A DNA stretch of 64,000 nt, from NCBI RefSeq assembly GCF_020085105.1, contig NC_058061.1, positions 5,713,784 through 5,777,783 on the forward strand, read 5' to 3'. Under the pieces are notes generated by a model. It was given only the letters and a program-made list of their open reading frames with translations, ran no database searches and was not told the origin of the DNA. Position 1 is the first letter of the stretch, and each line of letters begins with the position of its first letter. This document shows, piece after piece, positions 18,282 through 29,332 of this stretch. A program made the position numbers and the translations under genes. Source of the stretch: Siniperca chuatsi. Lineage: Eukaryota; Chordata; Actinopteri; Centrarchiformes; Sinipercidae.

Positions 18282-19230
18282 TAAAAATAATAATAAACTT
18301 TATTTATAAAGCACTTTTCAGAACAAAGATACAAAGTGCTTTACATGGTTGAACTAAGATTAAAACATTTCAGGACTGCAATGAGACAAATAAAATCAGA
18401 CAATTAAAATAATACAAAAATAAAATGGAATAAAAATACCCCAACAAAAATATAAGATAAAAACTCTAATAATAAAACAGATAAGACATGTTGCAAACAA
18501 AACAGTGTGCTAGCATTAATGAAAAAGATAAGTTTTGAGAAGACTGATTCTGCAAGCCTCAGCTTTTCAGGCAGGGAGTTCGAGAGCTGAGGGGCCCTGA
18601 CTGCAAAAGCCCAGTCACCTTTAGTCTGGAGTTGGGACTTAGGAACAGCCAGCACAGCCCTGCCTGAAGATCTGAGGCTGCACTCTGGCTCATGGGGGAG
18701 CAGCAATTCAGAAATATAACTGAGGGCTAAACCATGGAGTTCTTTTTTAGAGGTAACCAGTGAAGAGAGGCTAAAACAGGGCTGATATGATCTTGTCTTC
18801 TAAAAGCAGAGCAGCTGCGTTTTGTATTATAGCTGAAGGCGTGAGATAGTTTTTTTTGGTTTAACCCCGAATACAACGAATTACAATAATCTAACCGAGA
18901 TGATATACAAGCATGTATGACCTTCTCGAGATCAGGCCGAGAGAGATTTTCTGAGGTACTCCTCAGTTGATAAAAACATGATCGAGCGACTTTTGTAACA
19001 TGTTTTTCAAATGAAAGGTCACTGTCATAAGACCCGAGTTTGTGTCTGCAGGTTTGACATTTGTAGACAGGGAGCTGAGATGTTTTTGTAAAATTGGGAC
19101 AGACTTTGGAGGACCAAAAAGAATGATTTCAGATTTGTTTTCATGTAGCTGGAGAAAGTTTTGGGACATCCAGCACTTTATTTCTGACACACCCCAAATC
19201 TGCTTTTAATCAACTGAAATCTAACTCAAT
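18282..19230 (-). mobile_element. 5'-truncated L2-like LINE
   Basis: On the minus strand, broken frames encode reverse transcriptase C-terminal pieces: CWMSQNFLQLHENKSEIILF (about 19175), then SRLDYCNSLYSG-like and HISPVLASLHWLP-like stretches, then YISELLLPHEPECSLRSSGR and WAFAVRAPQLSNSLPEKLR. These are followed by a 3' UTR ending AAAGCACTTTGTATC, GCTTTATAAATAAAGTTTAT and an ATT microsatellite. Frameshifts make it inactive. Confidence 0.85.
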
Positions 19231-19419
19231 ATTCTCTCCGAGTGCTGTTTGTGTAATTTTTCATTTCAACTCCCTTGTCTCCTCACTTTATTTCCGACTA
19301 CATTTGTCTCAATACCATTTTAGTTTTTAATTTATGTTTGGTTTATTTTATTTTAGTTTTTAGGGTTTTTTTTATAATTTATTTACATGCACATAGTATT
19401 ATATGTATACAGTATTCTA

Positions 19420-19420
<1 letters not shown>

Positions 19421-19476
<56 letters not shown>

Positions 19477-19560
19477 ATATATAGAAAGATAAAAAAATAG
19501 AATACTTTATATATATATATATATATATATAAAGTATTCTATTTTTTATCTTTCTATACT
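19421..19560. repeat. TA microsatellite flanking a 30-bp hairpin
   Basis: Two (TA)n tracts (about 19421-19471 and 19508-19530) lie beside opposed copies of ATAGAAAGATAAAAAA/TAGAATACTTT. Left arm about 19479-19508, right arm about 19531-19560, differing by one base in the A run. Probably formed by inverted duplication; strongly hairpin-forming. Confidence 0.8.
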
Positions 19561-19810
19561 ATGCATCTAATCTTGTAGCCTACTTATGCTGCTGTGACAC
19601 TTCAATTTCCCTGTGGGGATCAATAAAGTTTAGGTTTAAACTAAACTAACTAATCAATATCAGATTACCAGGCAACAATTACTATGACTTTTGTGTTTAT
19701 TATTAATATTATTAGTAGTAGTATGCTGGTAGTAATAGTAGCAGAAGTTGTATCAACGGTAGTAGGAACCATTTTTAATGGATTGGGGGGCGCATTAATG
19801 ACGTGACACC

Positions 19811-19824
19811 GTTACCATGGTGAC
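19811..19824 (+). promoter_or_regulatory. X-box-like RFX binding site upstream of dydc
   Basis: GTTACCATGGTGAC fits the X-box pattern (GTNRCC, short spacer, RGYRAC-like half site) bound by RFX factors at ciliary gene promoters. It lies 336 bp before the dydc start codon, in a locally GC-richer block. The DPY30-domain DYDC proteins are linked to axonemes, so a ciliary promoter element is reasonable. Sequence match only. Confidence 0.5.
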
Positions 19825-20146
19825 ACAACCGCTACATCCGGACGCTCATTGAAAAAGGTTTTGGTAATGTCCTTACCTTTGTTTGGTTGCTGAACTGGCG
19901 AATGAGTTGTTACATTTAGCTTACGATATAAATAATACACAGTAAAAATAGACCGACTTACTGTAGAGCTAAACATTAACGTGAAATAGAGCAAAGGAAA
20001 CTTGTTTTCTGGGAAAGTTCCTGTTAACTGACGCTAACTGACAAGGGCGGTTCGTACCTTAAATCAGCTAACTTTTCTGTTGTATATGTTTATCAGTCAC
20101 AAAGTTAATTTATGCTGTGTTTCAATTATTCAAGCAGGAAAAAAAC

Positions 20147-23100
20147 ATGGACTCTGAGTATCTGAAAAGACATCTAGGAAAATGTCTGGCAGACGGACTC
20201 GCTGAAGTGGCCGAGCAGCGCCCTGTAAACCCCATCCTGTATCTCGCCCACTGGCTTTACAAGTACAACGAAAATGTACAATACGAGACGGAGGTAAGGT
20301 GCTGTTTTGTTTTCTTGTCAGCAAGAGGCAGCAATACACTGCATAGTGTGCATACAGTGCAGCGTTTCCTCTCCTACAGTGTTTTACATGGACAGTATGC
20401 TTGGGTGACCTTTGTATTTGTTATGCCTATTTATGACTGATTCCTTCATTTTCAAGAGTCTGTGTGAAAATGTAGTTTAACATACAAACGGGAAGTAACT
20501 AAGTACACCAAGTACTGTTACGCTGCTTAAGTACAAGTCTGAGTTACTTTCCTTGAGTACTTATATTTTCTGCTACTTTATGCTTTTACTCCACTTCATT
20601 TATTTGACAGCTAGTGAAATTTAAACCTGATGCATTTAGACAGTAAATTAAACATCCCAATAGTATATAAAATAGTTAAAATTAGCTCCACCTCTGCCTG
20701 CTCCAACATTAAAATGCTGCTTACATGTTAATTCAGCTGTAATCTAGATCTAGATAATCTATAATATATAATGATATAATGCTGACAGGGGCCACTGTGC
20801 CTGCGTAGTTATTTTAGTACTTTACAGCAGCTATAATCAATATTTTTATATTAATAATGGACCACATGACTTCTTGTGTGTGAAAAGAGTTGCTCATAGT
20901 GACAAACCCACAGAATTATCACCCGACTCTGCAGTTCCTCTCAGCTCTATGGAGCTTTGTAATATTAATGTTTTGGTTCACTCTCACTCTCATCAGTGTC
21001 GTTTCCAGCAGCAGCATATAGCTGTTTTCAGTGAAAAGGCCCTGATAAATCCACTGTACACAGATATTTTCCTCAGGAGTTGGTAGAGACCAAAAACAGA
21101 GCTTAAAGGAGAGTGAATATTGGACTGTCAGGTCACCAGAAGCACAACTCCAAATTAATGATTATGTTGCTCTGTGTCTGTGGAATATTAACGTGCTAAC
21201 GAGTTCGCCATAAGGTTATAACATGTCACTGTTGTATATACAGCTTGTTCCACTGCCCTCAAGTGGCCAAAATGCAGGTTTAAGCACATTTTGTTAATAA
21301 TATTTACATACTTTCACTTAAGCCAAGTTTGGATGCACTTGTACTTGTAATGGACTATTTTTATAGTGTTGTATTGATACTTTTCATGTTCAGAGGAGAG
21401 ACTGTGAATATATTGGTAGAAGGATGCTGAGGTTGGAGCTGCCAGGCAGGAGGTCTAGAGGAAGACCAAAGAGGAGATTTATGGATGTAGTGAGAGAGGA
21501 CATGAAGTTAATTGGTGCGAGTGAAGAGGATGCAGAGGACAGGGTTAGATGGAGGCACATGATTCGCTGTGGCGACCCCTGAAAGGGAACAGCCAAAAGG
21601 AAAAGAAGAAGTATTGATACTTTTACTTAAGTAAAGGATCTGAATACTCCATGTCTCACTAGCAACAGGATAAAAAATTAACTTCCCTAATCTTGTGAGT
21701 GCAGTGCTGTAGCAGAAATACTGATATTGGAGAACATGACCCCACCCACCACAAGAAGACTAACCCCTGGGAAACACTGCTAGCTATTAAACTGAAGCTA
21801 CTTCTGCTCATACCTCTACTGCCACTACTACTACCTCAAAGCCCTCATCTTCAAATAGGTTTTGAGAACTGCAGTAAAGGATGATGCAGACTTAGACAGT
21901 CTAAGCTCCTCAGGCTGAGCACTATAAAGCTTATTTGGGCAGTGGCAACAAAAACCCAGTCACCTTTTACCTTTAGCTTAGATTCAGAAACTGCTAACAG
22001 CGCCCTGCATGCCTGGAGATCTATGGGTCAAACCCTTTACAAGCATTAAAATACGTCAATTCTTTTGTAAAACTACAGGCATCAAGGGTACTAAAAAGGT
22101 GTAGTAGGGTACTTTTTTCTTAGTCACAGTCACAAGCCTTATTGTTGTGCCACTTTTTTATTTTCAGAAAAAGGCCAATTTGGCACTTCTGGAGCAGGAG
22201 CAGGCGAAAGCCAGAGAAGAGGCGTTGCACCAGGAGAAGCTGAGGGAGGAGGAGCGAAAGATCAGTGAGGCCTTGGAAGAGTCTAAAAAAGTATGTTGTG
22301 TGATAAAAATCCCTGTAACACTAACAGTTTGTGTGTTTTAACTTAGACTCTGATTACAAAGGGTTAATGTAACTGAACCTCCATTTACATTTGTTCATCT
22401 AAAACCTCCTTTTTCAGTTTTCTTGTTCTGCTGGAGGGACTGATGTCACTTTTGTTTTCATTTCTTTATAGTTTGAGTCTGCGCTGCTTTGTGTAGTCAT
22501 TTTCAGATATTGTTTTGTTACATTTAGGAGGTGAATGATTCCCTATTTTCCTCTTTTTTGAGTTAATTTTAAGCAAAGACCAAGAGCTAGGAGGAACATC
22601 AGACAAACGGAGAAGAGAGGAAGGGTCAGAAAAGCAAAGTCATCGCTGTAACTTACTCCACTTACATATGCTCCAATTGGAGTACATTTTTTAAACACTT
22701 TATGTGACATTTTGAGCAAAATCATTCAAGAGCATATCAACATCACCACATCAACAGATCTCTGAGAAGGAGCCTGCAGGGTCTGATGCACCCACGACAG
22801 CCACAACAGGACCTGCTGACGACAACAAACCCGTGACAGAAGAGAAACCAAGCGATCCAGATCCAGAAAACCAGCAGGGCACAGATGAACACCAAACTGA
22901 AGCTCAGGAAAATGACATTGAACCGGAGGTGATAAAAAGTAGATCTCAAATCTGTGCGCTTCTGGTGGCGGTGCCTCCCTGATCTTTTGCAATCACTTCT
23001 TTGGTTTGGTTTCCTATGATCTTTGATTTTGATTCATGACCGTTGCTGATGTCTTTTGGGTGGCGGGACAGAGTACTATGCTTATTCTAATGCATGACTC

Positions 23101-24608
23101 GCCTCATATGGTGTGGAAATAGTCATCAAATGATTTCAGGAGATGATGTGTCTGCCAGGTGACGGTTACAGATAATCCACGGGAATCCAGTCCAGACTCC
23201 CCTGAGAGAAAACCTTTGGAGGCCAGTAGGCCTTTCCTTTCTGAGGCCCTCAGCACTGAGGTCAATGAGGAGTCTACAGAAATGCCTGTTGAAAAACCCG
23301 AAGTGGAGCCGAGGAGCGATGAAGCAGAAGAGAAAACAGAGGTGGAGCCTACTGACAGTAATGTAGAAGAGAAAATGGCAAACACCAATCAAACAGAAGT
23401 GAAAGAAGTTGACCAATTTGAGGATAAGGTGATGAGACACGTTTTGTGGCCGAATGACCATGATGTTCAACTGTTTACATACATGATTTAAGTAATAACA
23501 TTTAATTCATAATACATGAAAAAGTAGCTAGGGGTTAATGTTAAACACTGTGAGAGCAGATTGGAAAACATCTGTCTCACTGTGACGCTAAAATGGTTAA
23601 ATTACATATTATTCTGTCTCACAACTGCTCTGCAGGTGGTTGATCAAGCTGACGCGACTGAGTCTGAGCAGACTGAAGCATTACACTCGACTCCCAGCCG
23701 AGACTCTGATGACTTAAAAGCAGACAAAACAGAAGAGCTACACGACAAACAAAGCCCTCGTTCCCCTGCTGAAATACAGGTTACGTGCTGTTGATTTAGG
23801 TTGCCATGTATACAGATTGAGGATGCAGGATTAAGAGTGAGAAAAGACAATGGATAGATGAACTGTGTGGTAAAGAAGATTTCAGACAAACTGATCTGAA
23901 GATAGGTTAAACATTACGGGCCAGATGTAACGATGGGAGAGAACAACAGCTGAGAACTTTAGCTCGATGTTCATTCCTCTAAATTTCACAGGTGTTCAGG
24001 TAATGAAAATACAAACAGGGGTCAGACTGAGCAAAGGCAGAACGTATTCTTTGCAAAATTTTGAAACACACAAATAAGTAAAAACAAGTCCAGAGGAGAC
24101 AGCAGTGTTGAGTTTGAGAACCAGAATGTCCTTGCTCTAGACAGTCAGCCAGAGGGGAGGCTCTGTTGAGAATCTAGAGATAGAAATGCAAAGATACATT
24201 TGCTTAATGCTTAACCAGAACTGTTCTGACCACCTCATCTCAGGAGACAGACGGGCAACGCACAAGTGAGACCGCTGATAGCTCGGCTCCAGTTGACAGT
24301 GACGTAACAGTAGAGGGGACAGTGTCGAACGAAAGACCTGTGACTTCACAGTTGGAACTTGAAAACTCTCCTCCTGACGTGGGAGACGTCCAGGAGAAGG
24401 TAGATCCTGTACGCCAGTTGGCAACAAATGAAAGTGACAGCAATGATTGAAAAAAAATCCCACAAACAAAAGGGCCTGGACTAAACTGATCTTAGTTTGT
24501 ATACTTACACTTCAGATAATTGACATTTTTATAGTTTCGGTGGTGAGTATTGTAACTAAGCTCTGTGTTGCTTTTCAGGAAGAAGAAAAAGAAGCAGAAC
24601 ATATGTGA
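20147..24608 (+). CDS. dydc2: DPY30 domain-containing protein (DYDC1/DYDC2-like) with long acidic tail
   Basis: Seven coding exons: 20147-20293, 22168-22290, 22758-22928, 23159-23428, 23636-23779, 24244-24399, 24579-24608, giving 346 aa. The start ATG ([11 protein letters not shown]) matches the start of human DYDC1/2 (MESIYLQKHLG, METNYLKRCFG). Residues 1-49 hold the Dpy-30 motif ([31 protein letters not shown]), a helical dimerisation module that docks onto amphipathic helices in chromatin or radial-spoke complexes. Exon 2 is a charged coiled coil ([20 protein letters not shown]). Residues from about 91 are Glu/Ser/Thr-rich with no recognised fold. Human DYDC proteins are about 177 aa, so this tail is much longer. 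All exons are multiples of three with phase-0 junctions. A poly(A) signal is at 24713-24718. The gene sits beside prxl2a, as in human 10q. It could equally be named dydc1; the family call is firm, the paralogue is not. Confidence 0.85.
20490..21655 (-). repeat. AAGTA-rich fish dispersed element, copy B (interrupted)
   Basis: Located in dydc intron 1. It contains the reverse complement of blocks from 10957-11592 (TACTCCACTTCATTTATTTGACAG; TTAAAATGCTGCTTACATG) and ends ACTTAAGTAAAGGATCTGAA. It is interrupted by unrelated sequence (about 20840-21320) and by an RTE-type LINE insertion (21385-21610). Confidence 0.65.
21385..21610 (+). mobile_element. 5'-truncated RTE-type LINE with 14-bp target site duplication
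   Basis: One frame encodes [19 protein letters not shown], then a segment ending [12 protein letters not shown] and a stop at 21580-21582. This is the typical C-terminus of RTE/Rex3-group elements, followed by a short AAAAGGAAAAGAAGAA tail. The 14-bp sequence GTATTGATACTTTT occurs exactly at 21371-21384 and at 21611-21624, flanking the insert. Removing one copy and the insert restores a continuous AAGTA-type repeat, so the insertion is younger than its host element. Confidence 0.88.
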
Positions 24609-24712
24609 TCAATCAGTGTTGTTCGATGAGCCACTGATCCAACATGAAGTTTAAATAATTGTATAGCTTCAGTATACATGTAGTTTGGCGGCTATATATG
24701 CAAATACTAAAC

Positions 24713-24718
24713 AATAAA
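24713..24718 (+). promoter_or_regulatory. Polyadenylation signal of dydc
   Basis: AATAAA, 105 nt after the dydc stop codon; the first canonical signal downstream. Confidence 0.6.
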
Positions 24719-25361
24719 CATTTATCACCATTCATGTTTTATTTATTCAGTTTATTTCAGTATCTCTGTGCCTAAATCGTTAAGAGTTTCTGTCGGAATA
24801 AACTCCATTACAGCAGGAGTGAAACTGTGTAAAGAGAGTTTTAGTAGTGGTGATGGTTCCTGTGATTTATTTCCTGCAACATGCATACAAGTGCACACTC
24901 AATCTTTTTATTCATTTCTTATAAATCCACTTCATTTTGGAAATAATGGAGCAGATTGCAACACTATGTTTTATTGCGTAAACTTACAACATTATTGCTG
25001 CCATGTCTGATATTTTGGTCGAATGACGGTGCAGATTTCATTCTCCTTAGTGACCTTTGAACTGAAGGAGGAGGGCCAACGTTGGTGCATAGCCTAATAC
25101 TGTTTGGTATTAAATTAGCATCTGCAGTTGACTTGTTGCTGCAGACTAAATGACGGCGTCACTGATCAAACACAGCTGCGTGTAATCAGGCCGTCTGATC
25201 AGTATCTCAGTCCAAAGGAGGGTTGGGTTTGGGAAACACTGGGAGGATCAACTTTAGCTGCCATTTAAATGAGCTTTTAGCCGCGGGTGCAGTCACAGAG
25301 GAGTTGTTGCTCTGATGGTGGAAGCCAAGTTGCATTAAATTTAAACGGACAGAAAAGAGAA

Positions 25362-27492
25362 ATGACAATGGGACTTTTAGCCAACGCTGCAGCTGCAGCC
25401 GGCGGCCTCATTACTGGTGTTATGAATTTTTTCACTGATATGTTTCTGACACCCCCGCTGAAGGCTACTCTCAAGCATTTGGAGGAGACTGAACTCAAAA
25501 CTTTGAAAGGAGGTAAGTCAGAACTGGGTTGTTGTTTTTTTTCTGTGTTTCTATCCACCGTTATGTGATCATATTATTGTATTAACATGGTGTGGGGGTG
25601 TTGAAAGGAGCGATTGTTTAGTTGGAATGCGATCTGCGTTTAGTCTATTGCTTAACTTTTTCACCCTCCTGCCTTATTTCGCCACTCAGAAACAAGGATC
25701 CTGAAAGCCAGCTCTCTGTGGGAGAGGTCGGGAGCTGTCATCATGGCAGTGCGGCGACCTGGATGATTTTTGTGCAGAGAGGTAATGTCATTACAGTATG
25801 TCTAGTGTCTGAGAGGACAATCACAGTTCTTATTATGACTAAATGTCTTATGAAATAAGTTATTGGTTGTACGAAAAGGGATTTTTAACCCCTTAACATC
25901 CCATTTACTCATTTCCCCTTATGTAGCTGGCAGTCATCATATTCCACGATGTATTGTATTGAAGCTACTGTATGATGATGTTTATACTGAGTGAAATATT
26001 CAGACCCTAGGCTCATGTTATCTCTGCACCATTACATCAAATTGAAATATGTTTCATGTCTTCTGCATCATTTTATAAACAACAGAACACCAAAATCCAT
26101 CCTGACATATTTTGTATATTTGGGAACTTTGGGACTAGAATTTTAAAGTTCTGTAGGTTTGAACAAAGTTTTGCTGCATAGCATGAGTTTGTAATGACTG
26201 ACCCATCAACTCTTAATTTTACTTTATTAATCTCCAGAGGGGGGACTTGCTTGGTTGCCCATGCACAGTGACAAATAAGACACATGTCATATAAAAGACA
26301 TACTGCCACTACAGTACTAACACTTGCACACATTCCCAGAGGACATTAGTGTAGCTCAGGAGCCTGCCTAGCAACTAAGTTAAATAACAACATAAATATA
26401 ATTTGATCAATTAATAAAATGTTAAACATAAGTGATGCACCTAAAAACAAGACCAATAAAATAGAAAATACAAGATTAAAACTTAAGAAATAACAACTTT
26501 GACCACAATACATATGAAACAAAACCTTAAGTTATGTTAAAATATATACAACCAATATCACAAAATGTATGTATTTACCAGTTGATGGTGTGTGGTAACT
26601 TTTTTGTAGTACATAAAATGGCAAAAACAAAACGGTGCGTTTCTGATTATCTGACTGTTTTCTATCCTGACTGGCTGCAGGAGGCTGCAGAGCTGTCCTC
26701 TCTGAAACCCCAGCTGGATGAGCTCGGGGTCCCTCTGTACGCTGTGGTCAAGGAGGACGTCGGCACCGAGGTCCAGAACTTCAGACCATACTTCAAGGGG
26801 GAGATCTTCTTGGATGAAAAGGTGGACTTTTTTTTTTTTTTTTTTTTTTTTTTGTAATGAATCTGTTTATATTGTGTGGTCAGTTTCCCCCTGATACTGA
26901 GGTTTTCCTTTTTTAATAAAAAGGAACCAGATTTAGCCAGTTTTTCAGCATCATGTCTTGTAAACACTGAAGTCATTCAGGATCTGTGGGAAATCAGTTG
27001 AGGTCTGCATGAATGATTCGAGGCTTTTGGTTGGTCTGCTTGCATTGCAGAGGCGTTTTTATGGACCCCGTGAGCGGAAGATGGGTGTCCTGGCGTTCCT
27101 GCGTGTTGGGGTGTGGATGAATGGCCTGAGGGCCTTTAAGAACGGCTTCACGGGAAACGTTTTGGGAGAGGGGTTTGTGCTCGGTGGGGTCTTCGTCATC
27201 GGACGAGGACAGCAGGTAAAACCACCACTGTCAAGTTGGCAAGAATTGTTCAGTCATAAGTACACAATCGGTTGTATAATAAAATGCGTGTATTACATTA
27301 CAAACCATGTCAAAAAGGAGTAAAACAAGCAAAACTTTTGTTGGAGGAAAACCCGTCATTGTTTTTATTCTCCCGCAGGGAATACTTCTGGAGCACAGAG
27401 AGATTGAATTTGGAGATAAAGTCAACATTGAAGCTGTCATCCAAGCTGCCAGAAGAATAGCACAAGAACGTCTGCCTTTAGAGCAGAAATAA
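25362..27492 (+). CDS. prxl2a: Peroxiredoxin-like 2A / selenoprotein U1, with UGA-encoded selenocysteine
   Basis: Thioredoxin-fold redox protein (PRXL2A, also FAM213A, PAMM or SelU1). Five coding exons: 25362-25512, 25690-25781, 26681-26821, 27051-27215, 27379-27492; 220 residues counting selenocysteine. The only internal stop is TGA at 25764-25766, exactly where human PRXL2A has the first Cys of its CxxC motif (GAVIMAVRRPG-U-FLCRE). Frame, splice sites and similarity continue unbroken beyond it. Exon 3 gives LKPQLDELGVPLYAVVKEDV, exon 4 FYGPRERKMG and GEGFVLGGVFVIG, exon 5 GILLEHREIEFGDKV. Two in-frame ATGs open the protein (25362 and 25368); the second has the better Kozak context. The N-terminus is Ala/Gly-rich and hydrophobic, as in the family. 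A SECIS element lies in the 3' UTR and a poly(A) signal at 27934-27939. A routine gene model would truncate at the TGA or skip it. Confidence 0.95.
26828..26853 (+). repeat. Poly(T) tract, 26 nt
   Basis: A homopolymer that begins four bases into the intron after prxl2a exon 3. It keeps the donor GT but makes the donor context (GTGGAC then T26) unusual. Confidence 0.9.
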
Positions 27493-27805
27493 TGCTTTGT
27501 ATTACCCCTGGTGGATAATTGGTGGTATCTATTAAAATCATGTCCTTGAGCAGTTAATCACCTTGCCAATCCAACATCTTTTAGAGCAAAGACAAAGTTT
27601 ATAACCATATAAATGACATACAACTAAATGATCATATAAATGTTGAAAAAATGAATTGTGTTGAGGATTTTGACACGGGTTTGATGTTTATAACATGTAA
27701 GAAAAGAATCTTTGTAAAGTGCACATTAGATTTGTGAGTTTGTTGGTGTACTGGTCTCAGGAAAACCAGGATGCATTTTGGAGTATGACTGTGTAGTAAG
27801 AGGCT

Positions 27806-27873
27806 CTGAGTGTGTTAATGATGGTGTGTCTTTAAACTCAAGAGAGGAAGCATACCTGATATCTAACACTCAG
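27806..27873 (+). promoter_or_regulatory. SECIS element in the prxl2a 3' UTR
   Basis: All parts of a eukaryotic SECIS are present. Helix I is CTGAGTGT (27806-27813) with ACACTCAG (27866-27873), extended by TA/TA around a GT bulge. The quartet is ATGA (27818-27821) and TGAT (27857-27860). Helix II starts GGTGTG paired with CATACC. The unpaired AAA is at 27834-27836, 12 nt after ATGA, the standard spacing. It starts about 314 nt after the stop codon. This element would recruit SBP2/eEFSec so that TGA 25764 is read as Sec. Confidence 0.88.
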
Positions 27874-27933
27874 TTTCCTTTATTACTCCGTGATACTGCT
27901 CTGCTATTTGGGGAGAAACTGTGACCTTTGACT

Positions 27934-27939
27934 AATAAA
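27934..27939 (+). promoter_or_regulatory. Polyadenylation signal of prxl2a
   Basis: AATAAA, about 60 nt after the SECIS, so the SECIS is kept in the mature mRNA. Confidence 0.6.
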
Positions 27940-27944
27940 ACATG

Positions 27945-29330
27945 GCTTTTTGCTCTACAGCTTGTGTTTTATTTTTCACTGCTTGGACTTCGCGAGATGA
28001 CTGTCATCTGAATTCCCCTTGGTGGGACCGTTTTCAGAGCCAACATCACCATCAGATCAGTCTGGTTTCCCGCAGGGGCTTCTGTAGCGGTCTGAGAACT
28101 CCCGCCCCATCCACACAAAATCAAGCCACTTTTTGGTGCGTTTGCATTGCGGTAACTGAAGACCAGAAGTACAGTTTGGACAGCATTTGAGTGTTTTCAG
28201 CATGAATAAACTGCAGCTCTCACTGGCTACTTTTCAGTACATCTGAAACAACTATGGAATCCGGTTGGTATTTCTTTGTTTAAAAATCATATTTTTAATA
28301 GAAGTACATGCAGGGCCTGTAATGCAGGATGTATTTGGTACTTAGATGTATTTGACCAGCTTTAGCTGTGGGTACGTTTTACATTGGTTTCCTTTTTTTT
28401 TTTTTTTTTTTTTAAGTCTACTGCATGTTACTGCTGCTTTTGAAATAATGGTCATTTATCTATGTGTTATCTGTAATGGTCTAGTTTACAATACAGCATG
28501 TATATTCCTGCACTGAGGAAAAGTGGATCAACAGTACTGTTACTGCAGAAGGGCAGCCACAGTACAGATGATTAAGTTCATCTCCCACATGAAGGGTGTT
28601 GTCCTTCAACTACACTGTCTACTTATTTTCATAACCTCCCTTAGAGCAAGTTAAATGCACCTCATTTTAATACTTAAAGACCCGAGATGGTTTGTTTGCA
28701 TTTAAAAGAAAAAAATTTAAGATTGAAAGTTCATTCTTGAACTCGAAGTCTATTTACATTTTATATAAACATTTATAAACAAACATTTTAAGCCAACATG
28801 GACAAGAAGTCCTTACAGTACTGTGAAGATTGGAAATTTGAACTTTTTCAATTTTAATTCTTTCACTACTTGGCAACTCCATTTGCTGAGGAAGATCTTC
28901 TGGACCCTGTGGGCAGATTGCTGAGACGAAGTTAATTTCTTTTTTTTTTTCCCCCCTCTCAAAATGTGGACCGCGGTACCTTATCGACCAGTTATGACCA
29001 CGACATTAACTGACAAACCAGATTTTTGTTATTAAGGGAGATTAGTCATTGCACTGTGTAAACAGTGTCATTCTGAGCGAAAGGCCATGTCCTCTTGGGG
29101 GTCTGCATAGCTCTGCTGAATGAGCTCTTGCGAATCAAAACAGGAAAAAAAGAGGCAACAGAGTTGTTCAGGGATACTGTAGCATTTAACTTGTATTACG
29201 TACACAGTAATGTTACATTATAAATACATCCTTAAATATTGTGCCTTTTTATTTACTTAATAGAAGTGTATTATGCAACTGATTTTTATGAAGCTAGTAA
29301 AGAGTAATTTATTTTCTCTGCTCTTTCCAG
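27945..29330. other. Spacer between the two prxl2a copies
   Basis: No exon recognised. It contains a T tract (about 28390-28414) and A/T-rich single-copy sequence. Confidence 0.45.
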
Positions 29331-29332
29331 TT

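Noticed and set aside
18404-18706. Minus-strand frame as a gene
   Set aside because: It is a piece of a frameshifted L2-like LINE reverse transcriptase.
25764-25766. TGA as a disabling stop in prxl2a
   Set aside because: It sits at the known Sec/Cys position, the frame and similarity continue through three more exons, and a SECIS element follows.
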